From Clostridiales bacterium (GTDB taxonomy: Bacteria; Bacillota; Clostridia; Christensenellales; Borkfalkiaceae): a DNA stretch of 64,000 nt. Both the position numbers and the translations under genes were made by a program. Under the pieces are notes generated by a model. The model had not been told where the DNA came from and did no database searches. It saw only the letters and a program-made list of their open reading frames with translations. Location: the NCBI GenBank assembly GCA_015055805.1, contig SVHN01000006.1, positions 40,046 to 104,045 of the forward strand, written 5' to 3'. Below, one piece after another: positions 9,378 to 18,386 of the stretch (positions are counted from its first letter, which is position 1; the number at the start of each line of letters is the position of its first letter).

Positions 9378-11407
9378 TGGGAAAGAAAACCAGATTATTT
9401 TTGTACGTATTTTTAGATCTAACAATAGTATTCCTATCTTGGTTTATAGGACTTAGACTTTTAAGCGCGACGGCAATTTTTGACGTAATGGGCTCGGCCA
9501 TATTGTACCTTTTGGGCGCGGGCGCAATCGCCGTTCTGTTTAACTTTATTTGCAGACTCTACACGGGAATTTGGCGTTACGCAGGTTTTACCGACGCTGT
9601 AAGGTGTATGATTTCAGCAGTTCTTTTCTGTTGTTACTGCGTTTTCGTTGCTATTACAAACGAAGCGGCTATACCTGCGCTCACTATTGAGTGGTCGGTA
9701 ATAACCGGTGTCGTTTATCTCGTCGCTTTAATTGCAAGCAGATTCTGCTCTAAGGGCTTTGCGGTTATTGAAAATTCTAGCAAGAGAAAACTTCTCGGCA
9801 GAAAGAAGACTAGGGTAATGTTGCTCGGCGCAGGTAGCGCAGGTGACGTTATTATCCGTGAAATGAAAAATTCCGAAAAGATCAATATGCGTCCTATATG
9901 CGTGCTTGACGACGACGAACACAAAATCGGCAATCACATTGACGGAGTTAAAATCGTAGGAAAAATCAAAGAAGTTACCTATTATGCAAAGAAATACAAC
10001 ATTGACGAAATAGTCGTTGCAATACCTTCGGCAAGTAGAAAAACCATCGGCAATATCTTAGCCGAGTGCCATAAGACTTCGTGCAAAGTTAAAATTCTTC
10101 CCGGTGTTTATCAGCTTGCGGACGGACAAGTTTCGGTGTCTTCTATAAGGGAAGTCAGCGTCCAAGACCTTTTAGGTCGTGAACAGGTCAAGGTTAATCT
10201 TGACGAAATTATGCGTTATATCGAAGGCAAGGTTGTGCTGGTTACGGGCGGCGGCGGTTCTATCGGTAGCGAACTTTGCCGTCAGATCGCTGAACATAAC
10301 CCCAAACAACTCATTATCGTTGATATTTACGAAAATAACGCTTACGATATTCAGCAAGAACTTCTTAGACATCTTCCTAACCTTAACCTTGAAGTGTTGA
10401 TAGCAAGTGTAAGGGACAGCAAGAAAATTAGCAATCTTTTCGAGCAATATAAGCCTCAACTCGTATTCCACGCAGCGGCGCATAAACACGTTCCGCTTAT
10501 GGAAGTTAGCCCCAACGAGGCGGTTAAAAATAACGTCAGCGGTACTTTGAAAGTAGCAGAGGCTGCTGGTAGAAACGGCGTTGAGAAGTTTATTCTTATC
10601 AGTACGGATAAGGCGGTAAACCCCACTAATATCATGGGCGCAACCAAGCGTATCTGCGAAATGATTATTCAAACTATGAATAAAAAGTACGACACCGATT
10701 ACGTTGCAGTAAGGTTCGGTAACGTTTTAGGTTCAAACGGTTCGGTTATTCCGCTGTTCAAAAAACAGATAGCCGAAGGCGGTCCTATTACCGTAACTCA
10801 CAAGGATATCGTTCGTTACTTCATGACCATACCAGAGGCAGTAAGCCTAGTTCTTCAAGCAGGCGCGTATGCGCACGGCGGAGAAATTTTCGTGCTAGAC
10901 ATGGGCGAACCCGTAAGGATTTACGACCTTGCAGTTAATATGATAAGACTTAGCGGATTAGAGCCGTATAAAGATATTGATATTAAAATTACAGGACTTC
11001 GTCCGGGTGAAAAACTCTATGAAGAAAGACTTATGGAAGAAGAGGGAATGCAGAGAACTGCAAACGAAATGATCTCTATCGGTAAGCCTTTGGAAATTGA
11101 TGAAAAGAACCTTTTTGACAAAATTAATAGACTCTATATCGAAGCCTATAACGAAACCGATAAGATGAAGGAACTAGTTCACGAACTAGTACCCACCTAT
11201 AAAATTGACAATAGGGGCAAATCGCGTAAGAGTACTTCAAAGACGACTTCTAAGTCTACTAGTAAAGCAAGAACGCCTAGGTCGTCGGTTGGTACGGCTA
11301 AAAAGGGCGCGGCAACCAAAACTACTAAGACTAAAACAACGGCCAAGACCACTAAAACAAACGTTGAACCCGAAGTTCAAGAAAGAGTATTCAGCGTAGT
11401 AGATTAA
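9377..11407 (+). CDS. FlaA1/CapD-type nucleoside-diphosphate-sugar 4,6-dehydratase, membrane-bound, with basic tail
   Basis: 676 residues. Four N-terminal membrane helices (about residues 5-125) are followed by a CoA-binding-like Rossmann domain (RVMLLGAGSAGDVIIRE, about 146). A second Rossmann domain starts near 290 (VLVTGGGGSIGSELCRQ), with STDKAVNPTNIMGATKR, the extended-SDR active site in which Met replaces the usual Tyr, as in PglF/WbpM. Such enzymes make UDP-4-keto-6-deoxy sugars, typically from UDP-GlcNAc, for surface glycans or protein glycosylation. Residues about 612-664 form a Lys/Thr/Ser-rich tail not usual in the family. It starts on the stop codon of dxs. Confidence 0.88.
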   Translation: MGKKTRLFLYVFLDLTIVFLSWFIGLRLLSATAIFDVMGSAILYLLGAGAIAVLFNFICRLYTGIWRYAGFTDAVRCMISAVLFCCYCVFVAITNEAAIPALTIEWSVITGVVYLVALIASRFCSKGFAVIENSSKRKLLGRKKTRVMLLGAGSAGDVIIREMKNSEKINMRPICVLDDDEHKIGNHIDGVKIVGKIKEVTYYAKKYNIDEIVVAIPSASRKTIGNILAECHKTSCKVKILPGVYQLADGQVSVSSIREVSVQDLLGREQVKVNLDEIMRYIEGKVVLVTGGGGSIGSELCRQIAEHNPKQLIIVDIYENNAYDIQQELLRHLPNLNLEVLIASVRDSKKISNLFEQYKPQLVFHAAAHKHVPLMEVSPNEAVKNNVSGTLKVAEAAGRNGVEKFILISTDKAVNPTNIMGATKRICEMIIQTMNKKYDTDYVAVRFGNVLGSNGSVIPLFKKQIAEGGPITVTHKDIVRYFMTIPEAVSLVLQAGAYAHGGEIFVLDMGEPVRIYDLAVNMIRLSGLEPYKDIDIKITGLRPGEKLYEERLMEEEGMQRTANEMISIGKPLEIDEKNLFDKINRLYIEAYNETDKMKELVHELVPTYKIDNRGKSRKSTSKTTSKSTSKARTPRSSVGTAKKGAATKTTKTKTTAKTTKTNVEPEVQERVFSVVD

Positions 11408-11426
11408 TCTGATACAAAAGGTGCGT

Positions 11427-13091
11427 ATGAGCAACAAAAAGGCGTTAAAATGGATAATGAATATTTCTGCTAAGCAGAAAGCGAAAATGCTTTTGCTTAT
11501 CATTTCTAACGCTTTGTTCTCGGTTATGTCTATTCTGTTCGCCTTTGCTATTAAGGGTGTTATAGACGGCGCGGTCGGCGGAAATAAAAACAGTTTTATA
11601 TTCTACGCCGTTTTTATATTTGGAATAGTCGTTTTGCAGTTTGCGTTTAGGCTGGTAATAAACGGACTTTCCGAACATATACGCGGACGTCTGGCTATCG
11701 AATACAAGTCGCGCGTCTTTTCGGACATACTAAAAAAGAAATACGATAAGATTGACGTTTACCATAGCGGTGAACTTATGAACCGCTTGACTAACGACGT
11801 GAACGTGGTTAGTGACGGCGCGGCAGGGATACTGCCGACGGTGGTATCCGCCGTAACAAGACTTCTATGTGCTGTAGCGGCTTTGATAATACTAGACTGG
11901 GTTTTTGCAGTTGCCTTTACAGTTGCTGGACTACTAGTGTTTTTGGTTATATCCTTACTTCGAGGCAAACTTAAAACTCTGCATAAATCCGCACAGGAAA
12001 CCGAAGGGAAATCCCGTTCGTTTATGCAGGAGTGCATTGAGAACTTACTTGCGGTAAAAGCCTTTTCTAAGAGCGATAAAATAGAAGAGCAATCTAAAGA
12101 TCTTCAAGAAGAAAACTTTAAGGTTAAAATGCGTCGCCGTAACTATTCTATTACGGGGCACGCGATATATAACTTTATATTCAGCGCAGGGTATCTATTT
12201 GCGCTCATATACGGCGCGTCGTTAATTTTAGGCGGCGATTCTACCATGACTTACGGTTCGCTGTCTGCTATACTTCAGTTGGTGAATAACGTACAAGTTC
12301 CGTTCGCATCGCTATCTAACGTGCTGCCACAATATTATGCTATGATAGCGTCAGCCGAAAGGCTTATAGAAATAGAAAATATAGAATCTGAACCCGACTG
12401 CGAACAGATTGATGCAAAATCTGTTTATTCGGCAATGAAAGGCATTTGTTTTTCTGAGATAGGGTTTACCTACGATAGGGACGTCGTGCTTAAAAATTCA
12501 AGTATGTACGTCAATAAAGGTGACTTTGTTATGATAAGCGGTGCGTCGGGTGGCGGAAAGAGTACGCTGATTAAACTCATGCTTGGCGTTTATGAACTAG
12601 AAAAGGGCGAAATGTATTTTGACCTTGAACGGGATAAAGTTCCGCTCGGCGTTCAGTCAAGGTCGTTATTTTCTTACGTTCCGCAAGGCAATATGATTTT
12701 TAGCGGTACTTTAAGGGATAACGTAACCTTTATAAATCAAGACGCAACCGACGAAGAGATAGAACGCGCTCTAAAAGTGGCGGAGGCGGAAGAGTTCGTT
12801 TCTGAACTTCCCGAAGGGCTTAACACGGTCGTTGGAGAAGACGGCGTTGGGCTGTCAGAAGGACAGATACAAAGAATAGCGATAGCAAGGGCGGTGCTTT
12901 GTAATGCGCCGATAGTGCTTTTAGACGAAGCTACTAGCGCGCTTGACGACGAAACCGAACGTAAGGTGCTAAATAATTTTAGGCAGTTAGACGGAATAAC
13001 TCTGTTTATAATATCGCACAGAAAGGCGGCGGCAACCATTTGTAATAGAGTGCTTAGGGTAAAGGATAAAAAGATTACCGAACTTAACTGA
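11427..13091 (+). CDS. ABC exporter, fused membrane and ATPase domains
   Basis: About 554 residues: a six-helix type-IV exporter domain (about 1-310) and a nucleotide-binding domain with Walker A GASGGGKST, signature LSEGQIQRIAIARA, Walker B APIVLLDEATSALD and H-loop ISHRKAA. Half-size exporters of this kind dimerise to move lipids, peptides, drugs or glycolipids; the substrate cannot be read from sequence. It lies between a sugar-nucleotide dehydratase and a sugar-kinase-like gene, so a surface-glycan role is plausible. ATG 11427 is preferred, but GTG 11421 is possible since AAAGG directly precedes it. Confidence 0.88.
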   Translation: MSNKKALKWIMNISAKQKAKMLLLIISNALFSVMSILFAFAIKGVIDGAVGGNKNSFIFYAVFIFGIVVLQFAFRLVINGLSEHIRGRLAIEYKSRVFSDILKKKYDKIDVYHSGELMNRLTNDVNVVSDGAAGILPTVVSAVTRLLCAVAALIILDWVFAVAFTVAGLLVFLVISLLRGKLKTLHKSAQETEGKSRSFMQECIENLLAVKAFSKSDKIEEQSKDLQEENFKVKMRRRNYSITGHAIYNFIFSAGYLFALIYGASLILGGDSTMTYGSLSAILQLVNNVQVPFASLSNVLPQYYAMIASAERLIEIENIESEPDCEQIDAKSVYSAMKGICFSEIGFTYDRDVVLKNSSMYVNKGDFVMISGASGGGKSTLIKLMLGVYELEKGEMYFDLERDKVPLGVQSRSLFSYVPQGNMIFSGTLRDNVTFINQDATDEEIERALKVAEAEEFVSELPEGLNTVVGEDGVGLSEGQIQRIAIARAVLCNAPIVLLDEATSALDDETERKVLNNFRQLDGITLFIISHRKAAATICNRVLRVKDKKITELN

Positions 13092-13160
13092 TGTAATTTA
13101 CAAATAAACGTTGCGGTTCTGATTTGAAAGTTATAAGAAAAAAATGATGAGGTATTTGAG

Positions 13161-14255
13161 TTGACAATAAAGGAAATATGTTCTTGCTTTAATATTGCGG
13201 GTAAATACTTAGGTTGTAAAGAAATTCCCACAGGCAATATAAACAGCACCTATCAAGTCGATTTTAAAGACGAGGGCGAAAAAAGAGAATATATCGTTCA
13301 GCGCATAAACAAGGCTGTGTTCAAAGAGCCTGAAAAGGTAATGGATAACATTATAAGGGTTACCCACCACGTGCGTATGAACATAATAAAGAAAGGTCTT
13401 TCGACCAAAAAGTTCGTTTTAAGAGCGTTTGTTTCCAAGTACGACGAAGAACCTTACGTTATAGACGATCAGGGCGATTACTGGAGATGTTATCGCTTTA
13501 TAGCAAACTCTATAACCTACGACACTTGCGACGACTTGCTTATCATTGAGCGCGCAGGTAGGGCGTTTGGTAGATTTCAAAGTTGTTTAGAAGAGTTTGA
13601 CGCTAAGACCTTATTTATTACTATTCCCGACTTTCACAATACCAAGGTCAGATATAAAGCACTTCACGACGCAATAGAGAAAGATCCGCTAAAACGCGTA
13701 TCAAGGGTAATAGCGGACGTAAATAAACTGTTGCTCTTTGAAAAACAGGCAACTGAACTTCAAGACTATCTTGACCAAGATAAAATCCCGACCAGAGTTA
13801 CTCATAACGATACCAAGTGCAATAACGTAAGTTTTGATAGAACTACGGGCGAAGCACTTGCCGTTTTGGATCTAGACACGGTTATGCCGGGCGCGATAGC
13901 GCACGACTTTGGCGACGCTATCCGTTTCATAGCAAACACGCTTATAGAGGACGATCCCAACGTGGACGACGTTGCGCTTGACCTTGATAAGTACGAGGCG
14001 TTCACCAAAGGGTTTGTAGGTGAACTTAAAAACGATCTCACCTGCATGGAAAAAAAGACCTTAAATCTCGGAGTGTTCGCAATGACGGTCGAACTTGCGG
14101 TTAGGTTTTTGACCGATTATATTTTGGGTGACGTGTACTTTAAGACCAAGTATCCGGGACATAACCTTGATAGGGCAAGAAACCAGATCGCTCTTGCAGA
14201 AGACATAATACGTAAAAAATCAAAGATGGACATAATTTTAGACAAATATTTATAA
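13161..14255 (+). CDS. APH-fold phosphotransferase resembling N-acetylhexosamine 1-kinase
   Basis: 364 residues, close to the size of NahK. The N-terminal lobe has PTGNINSTYQVDF, typical of NahK-like kinases. The catalytic loop is THNDTKCNNVSFD (HxDxxxxN) and the metal-binding segment is VLDLDTVMPG, then AHDFGDAIRF. NahK phosphorylates GlcNAc/GalNAc at C1, feeding UDP-sugar synthesis. The position next to a UDP-sugar dehydratase and Wzz-like genes fits that job, but the family is broad and the substrate is inferred. A TTG start is used with GATGAGG eight bases before it; no better ATG exists. Confidence 0.75.
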   Translation: MTIKEICSCFNIAGKYLGCKEIPTGNINSTYQVDFKDEGEKREYIVQRINKAVFKEPEKVMDNIIRVTHHVRMNIIKKGLSTKKFVLRAFVSKYDEEPYVIDDQGDYWRCYRFIANSITYDTCDDLLIIERAGRAFGRFQSCLEEFDAKTLFITIPDFHNTKVRYKALHDAIEKDPLKRVSRVIADVNKLLLFEKQATELQDYLDQDKIPTRVTHNDTKCNNVSFDRTTGEALAVLDLDTVMPGAIAHDFGDAIRFIANTLIEDDPNVDDVALDLDKYEAFTKGFVGELKNDLTCMEKKTLNLGVFAMTVELAVRFLTDYILGDVYFKTKYPGHNLDRARNQIALAEDIIRKKSKMDIILDKYL

Positions 14256-14273
14256 GGAGAAAGCTTTACTTAA

Positions 14274-15101
14274 ATGGACGTAAGAAACACAGAAAGCATA
14301 GGAGAAAATTTTCTTCACAGTATAATAAGGGCTGTCAGAAAGTTTTGGATTCTTATAATAGCGGTAGTGGTCGCGGCGGTTGCGGTTGGCGGAGTTATTG
14401 CAGTCACTAAAACCCCTAAATACACCGTTAACGAAACGGTAGTATATAAGGCGCAAAATATTCACTCGGATAGCACCGTAAACAATATCAACGCCATGAA
14501 CGCGTTCTTAGGCACTATCGTTGACTTTTGCGACGAAGAAGTAGTCGTTGACCGTGCAAACTATTACTATGCAATGTACCTTAACGAAAAGGCAAAAGCC
14601 GGTGAAAACTATACCGTGGACGATTACGTTGAAACGGTAAAACAAAACGATACCTATAAGTACGAAGAGATAAATAAGCACCGTATATTCGCAAGCAATA
14701 TTGAAGTTACTTCAAGCGAGGCAGACGAAGACGGAACTAAATTCTCGTTCGTTATTAAGTATACCGATTTATCAAAAGATGCAGCAAAAGACAAGGTGAA
14801 AATACTTATTTTAGCCGCAGATATGGAAAGCAAAGAAACGGTGGTTGTTGATAACGTATCACAGAACAAGTATTTTGCAGGTATAAATTCTGAGTTTTTA
14901 GACTACGGAACGGGAAGTATAACTTCGGACGTGTCTGTCCCGAAAATACTTATAATATCTTTCGTTATAGGTTTGATTGCGGCGTTCGTCGTGGTATATT
15001 TATTGAATATGCTCGATAATACCGTTAAGACCAAGGGCGAATTGCAAGAAATAACCGGCGTGGATACGCTAGCGTTTATTTCAGAACACGGAGGTAAATA
15101 A
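14274..15101 (+). CDS. Wzz/capsule chain-length-determinant-like membrane protein (first copy)
   Basis: 275 residues with a membrane helix near each end (about 24-44, WILIIAVVVAAVAVGGVIAV, and about 222-244, ILIISFVIGLIAAFVVVYLLN) enclosing an extracytoplasmic domain. This is the Wzz/YveK topology that controls polysaccharide chain length and, in Gram-positives, activates a tyrosine kinase. The C terminus ends with TGVDTLAFISEHGG, close to the 'GVPVLG.I' end of the family. AAGGAGA precedes the ATG by 13 bp. A paralogous gene follows after 1 bp. No CpsD/EpsB-type kinase is present in the neighbourhood. Confidence 0.82.
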   Translation: MDVRNTESIGENFLHSIIRAVRKFWILIIAVVVAAVAVGGVIAVTKTPKYTVNETVVYKAQNIHSDSTVNNINAMNAFLGTIVDFCDEEVVVDRANYYYAMYLNEKAKAGENYTVDDYVETVKQNDTYKYEEINKHRIFASNIEVTSSEADEDGTKFSFVIKYTDLSKDAAKDKVKILILAADMESKETVVVDNVSQNKYFAGINSEFLDYGTGSITSDVSVPKILIISFVIGLIAAFVVVYLLNMLDNTVKTKGELQEITGVDTLAFISEHGGK

Positions 15102-15102
15102 A

Positions 15103-15801
15103 ATGGAAGAAAAAATAGTTTTGCAAGAACAGACAGAACAACCGTTTCCGTTTTTTGCCATCATTTACAGAAGAATAGTTTTAATAATACTAATAACCGT
15201 TTTGGCGGCGTTATTAAGTTTAGCGTATTGTCTAACCAGCGTAAAGCCGACCTATACTGCAAGCAACTCACTTATACTTCGCTTGTCGGTAGGCGACGAT
15301 ACGGCAGGTACGGTTACCACCAACGTTTCACTTTCAAAACTTTATCTTTCGGACGTAGCAAGCATTATGGAATCCCCTAAGGTTATGAACTACGCAAACG
15401 AAACTTACGAAGGTGAAGGCTCGATTTCTGCCAATGCAATCGAAGTGGTTATGGACGAAGGAAGCTTGATTTTCAGCGTTTCGTATACCGATTTATCCGA
15501 AGAGGTTGCGAAAGAAAAACTTGCTACAGTTATTTCTTGCGCATCAGAAGTACTTTCTAGTGGCGCGTTAGAAGCCGAAAGCGTTGCGCTTATCCCCACG
15601 CAGAAGACTAGTAAGGTTGTAGAAAACAGCGGCTTTGCAAAGTATATAGTGCTTGGAACGGCGGCTGGACTAGTCGTATCGGTGCTTATAGCCATGTTGT
15701 TGTACGCTTTGGATAACAGCGTCAACGATAGAAAAGAGTTTGAAGAATTGACGGGCGTCAGCGTACTTGCGTACATCTCAACGCCTAGTAAAAATAAATA
15801 A
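15103..15801 (+). CDS. Wzz/capsule chain-length-determinant-like membrane protein (second copy)
   Basis: 232 residues with the same layout as its upstream neighbour: a membrane helix at about 23-43 (RIVLIILITVLAALLSLAYC), an outer domain, a second helix at about 188-208 (YIVLGTAAGLVVSVLIAMLLYAL) and the C-terminal LTGVSVLAYISTPSK. The two share the motif YTDLS followed by a charged region, so they look like a tandem duplication with later divergence. They may form a mixed complex. A strong bidirectional terminator follows at 15816-15853. Confidence 0.8.
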   Translation: MEEKIVLQEQTEQPFPFFAIIYRRIVLIILITVLAALLSLAYCLTSVKPTYTASNSLILRLSVGDDTAGTVTTNVSLSKLYLSDVASIMESPKVMNYANETYEGEGSISANAIEVVMDEGSLIFSVSYTDLSEEVAKEKLATVISCASEVLSSGALEAESVALIPTQKTSKVVENSGFAKYIVLGTAAGLVVSVLIAMLLYALDNSVNDRKEFEELTGVSVLAYISTPSKNK

Positions 15802-15815
15802 CAAACAACAAATAA

Positions 15816-15853
15816 AAACCACCCGAATTGTTAAAACGTTCGGGTGGTTTTAG
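15816..15853. terminator. Bidirectional intrinsic terminator
   Basis: AAACCACCCGAA (15816-15827) pairs perfectly with TTCGGGTGGTTT (15839-15850) between convergent genes, with A- and T-rich sides. Confidence 0.85.
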
Positions 15854-15880
15854 TATATCAATATTTGGATTAAATAACCG

Positions 15881-16627
15881 TTATTTGATTGTTTCTGCTT
15901 GCGACTCAAACTTATCGAAAAGATTATATCTTTCGGGGTGAATAAGAGCGGTAAACATCATGTCGCGCACGTTTGGAACTTGTTCACCTACGCTTGATAT
16001 GAGATTTTTAACGTATTCACGCTTGGTCTGTTTGTTGGCAGGGCAACAACTTTTAACGACGGGCAAGTCTTTTGAATAACCTATAACGTCCAATTCTTTA
16101 ACCATAATCATAGGTCGTATAAGTGTTAGGTCGATTTTATCTAGATAACTCTTCGGCGCAAAGGTCGATAGCCTACCTTCGTATAATAGCGACAACATCA
16201 TTGTGTCGACAAGATCGTCTGCGTGGTGACCTAACGCTACTTTGTTGCAGCCTTTTTCTTTTGCTAGGTTATTCAGCGCGCCTTTACGCATCTTTGAACA
16301 CAGCGCGCAGGGGTTGGACTCAGCGCGGATATCGAAAACTATTTTTCCGATATCAGTTTTTTCTATAAAGTACTCAACGTTAAGTTCGTTGCATAAATTT
16401 TTTATGGGGGTGTAGTCGGTAGGTGCATCGGCAAAATTTAGGTCCACGGTAATAGCGATAATTTGAAACCTTTCGGGGGAAAATCTGCGGTATTCGGCCA
16501 AAAGTTTTAATAGCGTTACGCTATCTTTTCCGCCCGAAACGCCAACGGCGATTTTATCTCCGTCGCGTATAAGTTTATATTTTTCGATGCCTTTTCTTAA
16601 AACCGACAACATTTTTTGCGTGGTCAT
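15881..16627 (-). CDS. TtcA/TilS-superfamily PP-loop tRNA-modifying ATPase (tRNA 2-thiocytidine synthetase-like)
   Basis: About 248 residues. PP-loop ATP-binding motif VGVSGGKDSVTLL near residue 29. A Cys pair in NPCALCSKMRKGALNN and a further pair in VKSCCPANKQTKRE match the Fe-S cluster cysteines of the TtcA group; GHHADDLVDTM is also conserved. TtcA thiolates cytidine 32 of tRNA; Gram-positive members of the group can have other tRNA targets, so the exact base is uncertain. ATG 16627 is chosen because GAGGTG lies seven bases before it; an upstream in-frame ATG at 16675 has none. Confidence 0.85.
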   Translation of the reverse strand: MTTQKMLSVLRKGIEKYKLIRDGDKIAVGVSGGKDSVTLLKLLAEYRRFSPERFQIIAITVDLNFADAPTDYTPIKNLCNELNVEYFIEKTDIGKIVFDIRAESNPCALCSKMRKGALNNLAKEKGCNKVALGHHADDLVDTMMLSLLYEGRLSTFAPKSYLDKIDLTLIRPMIMVKELDVIGYSKDLPVVKSCCPANKQTKREYVKNLISSVGEQVPNVRDMMFTALIHPERYNLFDKFESQAETIK

Positions 16628-16679
16628 TAATTCACCTCGGGTTTTATCCTTTATTCGGTTGATTTTTTTCGTCATTTAC

Positions 16680-16707
16680 ATTATACTTGTAATTAGCAAA
16701 AAATCAA
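16680..16707 (-). promoter_or_regulatory. Promoter of the TtcA-like gene
   Basis: On the minus strand, TTGATT (16707-16702) and TATAAT (16685-16680) with a 16-bp spacer, about 55 bp before the chosen start. Confidence 0.55.
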
Positions 16708-16723
16708 AGATTTTTGGTGGGGT

Positions 16724-17362
16724 ATGGTAGAATTTATTCGAAACTTAATAGGAAACGACCTTTGGGCAACGTTTATAATGTCGTTAGTACCACTAATTGA
16801 ACTTAAAGGCGCGATAGTTTTTGCCCGCGGAATAGGCTATTCGTTTTTTAAAGCAATGGCACTTTCGTTCGTTGGCTCTACTTTCGTGTTTATTCCCATA
16901 TATTTCTTGTTAAGACCGATCTTAAACCTTATGAAAAAGGTTAAGTGGTTCAATAAACTCGCGCTAAAAGTTGAGGGCTATTTTGACGATAAAGCCAAAG
17001 AAACTATGGAAAAGCGTGAAAATGGTTCGGGAAACATTACGTCTGAAACGCTCTTAAAGCAAATCGGCGTATTCATTTTCGTAGCAATCCCGCTACCTAT
17101 GACGGGGGTGTGGACGGGTACTGCGATTGCGGTGTTTTTAAATCTAAAATTTAAAGACGTTATTCTGCCGATAGCACTTGGCAACTTGGTCGCAGGACTA
17201 ATAATATCTTTACTTGCACAGTTGTGTTTGACTTTCTGGTCGATAGAAACGCTTGACTATATTTTATACGCATTGTTTGCGCTTGCCGTGGTATTGCTTG
17301 CCGTAACGATATTCAAGATTATGAGCAAAAAGACCGACCAATACGATAAAAAGGAAGAGTAA
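16724..17362 (+). CDS. Small multidrug export family membrane protein (COG2426)
   Basis: 212 residues with about five membrane helices. The signature region VPLIELKGAIVFARGIGYSFFKAMALSFVG style block near the N terminus and a second half-block IPLPMTGVWTGTAIAVFL are typical of the PF06695 'small multidrug export' family. Despite the name, the transported substrate is not established. GGTGGGG lies just before the ATG. The patatin gene follows 1 bp later, so the two are probably translated from one mRNA. Confidence 0.85.
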   Translation: MVEFIRNLIGNDLWATFIMSLVPLIELKGAIVFARGIGYSFFKAMALSFVGSTFVFIPIYFLLRPILNLMKKVKWFNKLALKVEGYFDDKAKETMEKRENGSGNITSETLLKQIGVFIFVAIPLPMTGVWTGTAIAVFLNLKFKDVILPIALGNLVAGLIISLLAQLCLTFWSIETLDYILYALFALAVVLLAVTIFKIMSKKTDQYDKKEE

Positions 17363-17363
17363 A

Positions 17364-18191
17364 ATGGGATTTTTTAGTTGGCTACTTAGGCGCAATAAAC
17401 CAAGGCAGATTAAACTTGGTTTGGCACTCGGTTCGGGGGGAGCAAAAGGTTTTGCTGAACTCGGCGCGCTTAAAGCTTTTGAAGAAAACGGAATAGAATT
17501 TGACCTGATTGCAGGGACTAGTATCGGTAGTATTATAGGCGCGTTTTACGCCGCTGGGTATACTTCTACCGATATTTTAGAACTTTTAAAAAGAGTGGAC
17601 GTAGGTGAGATTAAAAATCTATTCATGATAAAAATGGATACTTCGGGACTGTTTTCAGTAATTGATAGGGAAATAGGCTCACTCAATATTGAAGAACTGA
17701 AAAAGCCATTTAAGTGTGTCGCAACAGAGATTGAATCGGGCGAAGAATACGTCTTTGAAAAGGGAAGTGTTGCGAAAGCACTCTGCGCGTCCAGCAGTAT
17801 GCCGCCCTTTTTTAAGCCGGTAGTAATAGATGGTGAAAGGTACGTTGACGGCGCGTTCGTAAACTCCGTTCCAGCCGATCTAGTAAGGGGTATGGGCGCA
17901 GATTACGTCGTGGGGATAGACCTATCCACTCACGAGGCAAAACCGAGTTTACTTTCTAAACTGTTCCCCGTGTTTAAATCTAAGGTGGAACAGCCTTGGA
18001 AGAAAGGTTATGATAATAGCGACGTTATGTTGCACCCCGATTTAAGCGAGTATCAAGCGGTGTCTTTCTGGCGCGGCAACGATATGTTTGATATCGGGTA
18101 TAGTTTGGCGATAGACAAAATGCCCGAAATAAAAGCAGGCATAGAAGAACTAAAAAGGGCAAAACCCAAAAAGAAAAAAGAAAAAAAATAG
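17364..18191 (+). CDS. Patatin-like phospholipase (RssA/YchK type)
   Basis: 275 residues. It has the oxyanion-hole motif GSGGAKGFAELG, the nucleophile elbow GTSIGS and the Asp of the dyad in DGAFVNSVPADL, the Ser-Asp patatin lipase set. These are cytosolic acyl hydrolases acting on phospholipids or acyl esters. The last residues are Lys-rich (PKKKKEKK), which may help membrane contact. It directly follows the small exporter gene. All catalytic residues are present. Confidence 0.92.
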   Translation: MGFFSWLLRRNKPRQIKLGLALGSGGAKGFAELGALKAFEENGIEFDLIAGTSIGSIIGAFYAAGYTSTDILELLKRVDVGEIKNLFMIKMDTSGLFSVIDREIGSLNIEELKKPFKCVATEIESGEEYVFEKGSVAKALCASSSMPPFFKPVVIDGERYVDGAFVNSVPADLVRGMGADYVVGIDLSTHEAKPSLLSKLFPVFKSKVEQPWKKGYDNSDVMLHPDLSEYQAVSFWRGNDMFDIGYSLAIDKMPEIKAGIEELKRAKPKKKKEKK

Positions 18192-18211
18192 TTGTCCTAA
18201 AGGAATATTTG

Positions 18212-18386
18212 ATGATACACAAAAAGATGTAGAGCGTTATTCTTAGTTATTGCGCTCATTTTTATTGCTTTTACCTTACTTTCCTGTCGTCCGGCTATAA
18301 AATTAGACGATAGTAACGAGCAGGACGGTGATAGCGAAGAACAGCAACAAAACGGTGAACAGGAAGCAGATGCGGAAAAGGTCGAT
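18212..18386 (+). pseudogene. Out-of-frame lipoprotein signal peptide of the MBL-fold gene
   Basis: AAAGGA at 18199-18204 is ideally placed before the ATG at 18212, but that frame reads only MIHKKM then TAG (18230-18232). One base later in phase, the DNA encodes CRALFLVIALIFIAFTLLSC, a classic lipoprotein signal peptide with lipobox, then an acidic Asp/Glu/Gln linker that runs straight into the MBL-fold frame. Skipping one A of the A5 run at 18221-18225 joins the two frames exactly. No ATG, GTG or TTG lies between the preceding in-frame TGA and the lipobox. Confidence 0.7.
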
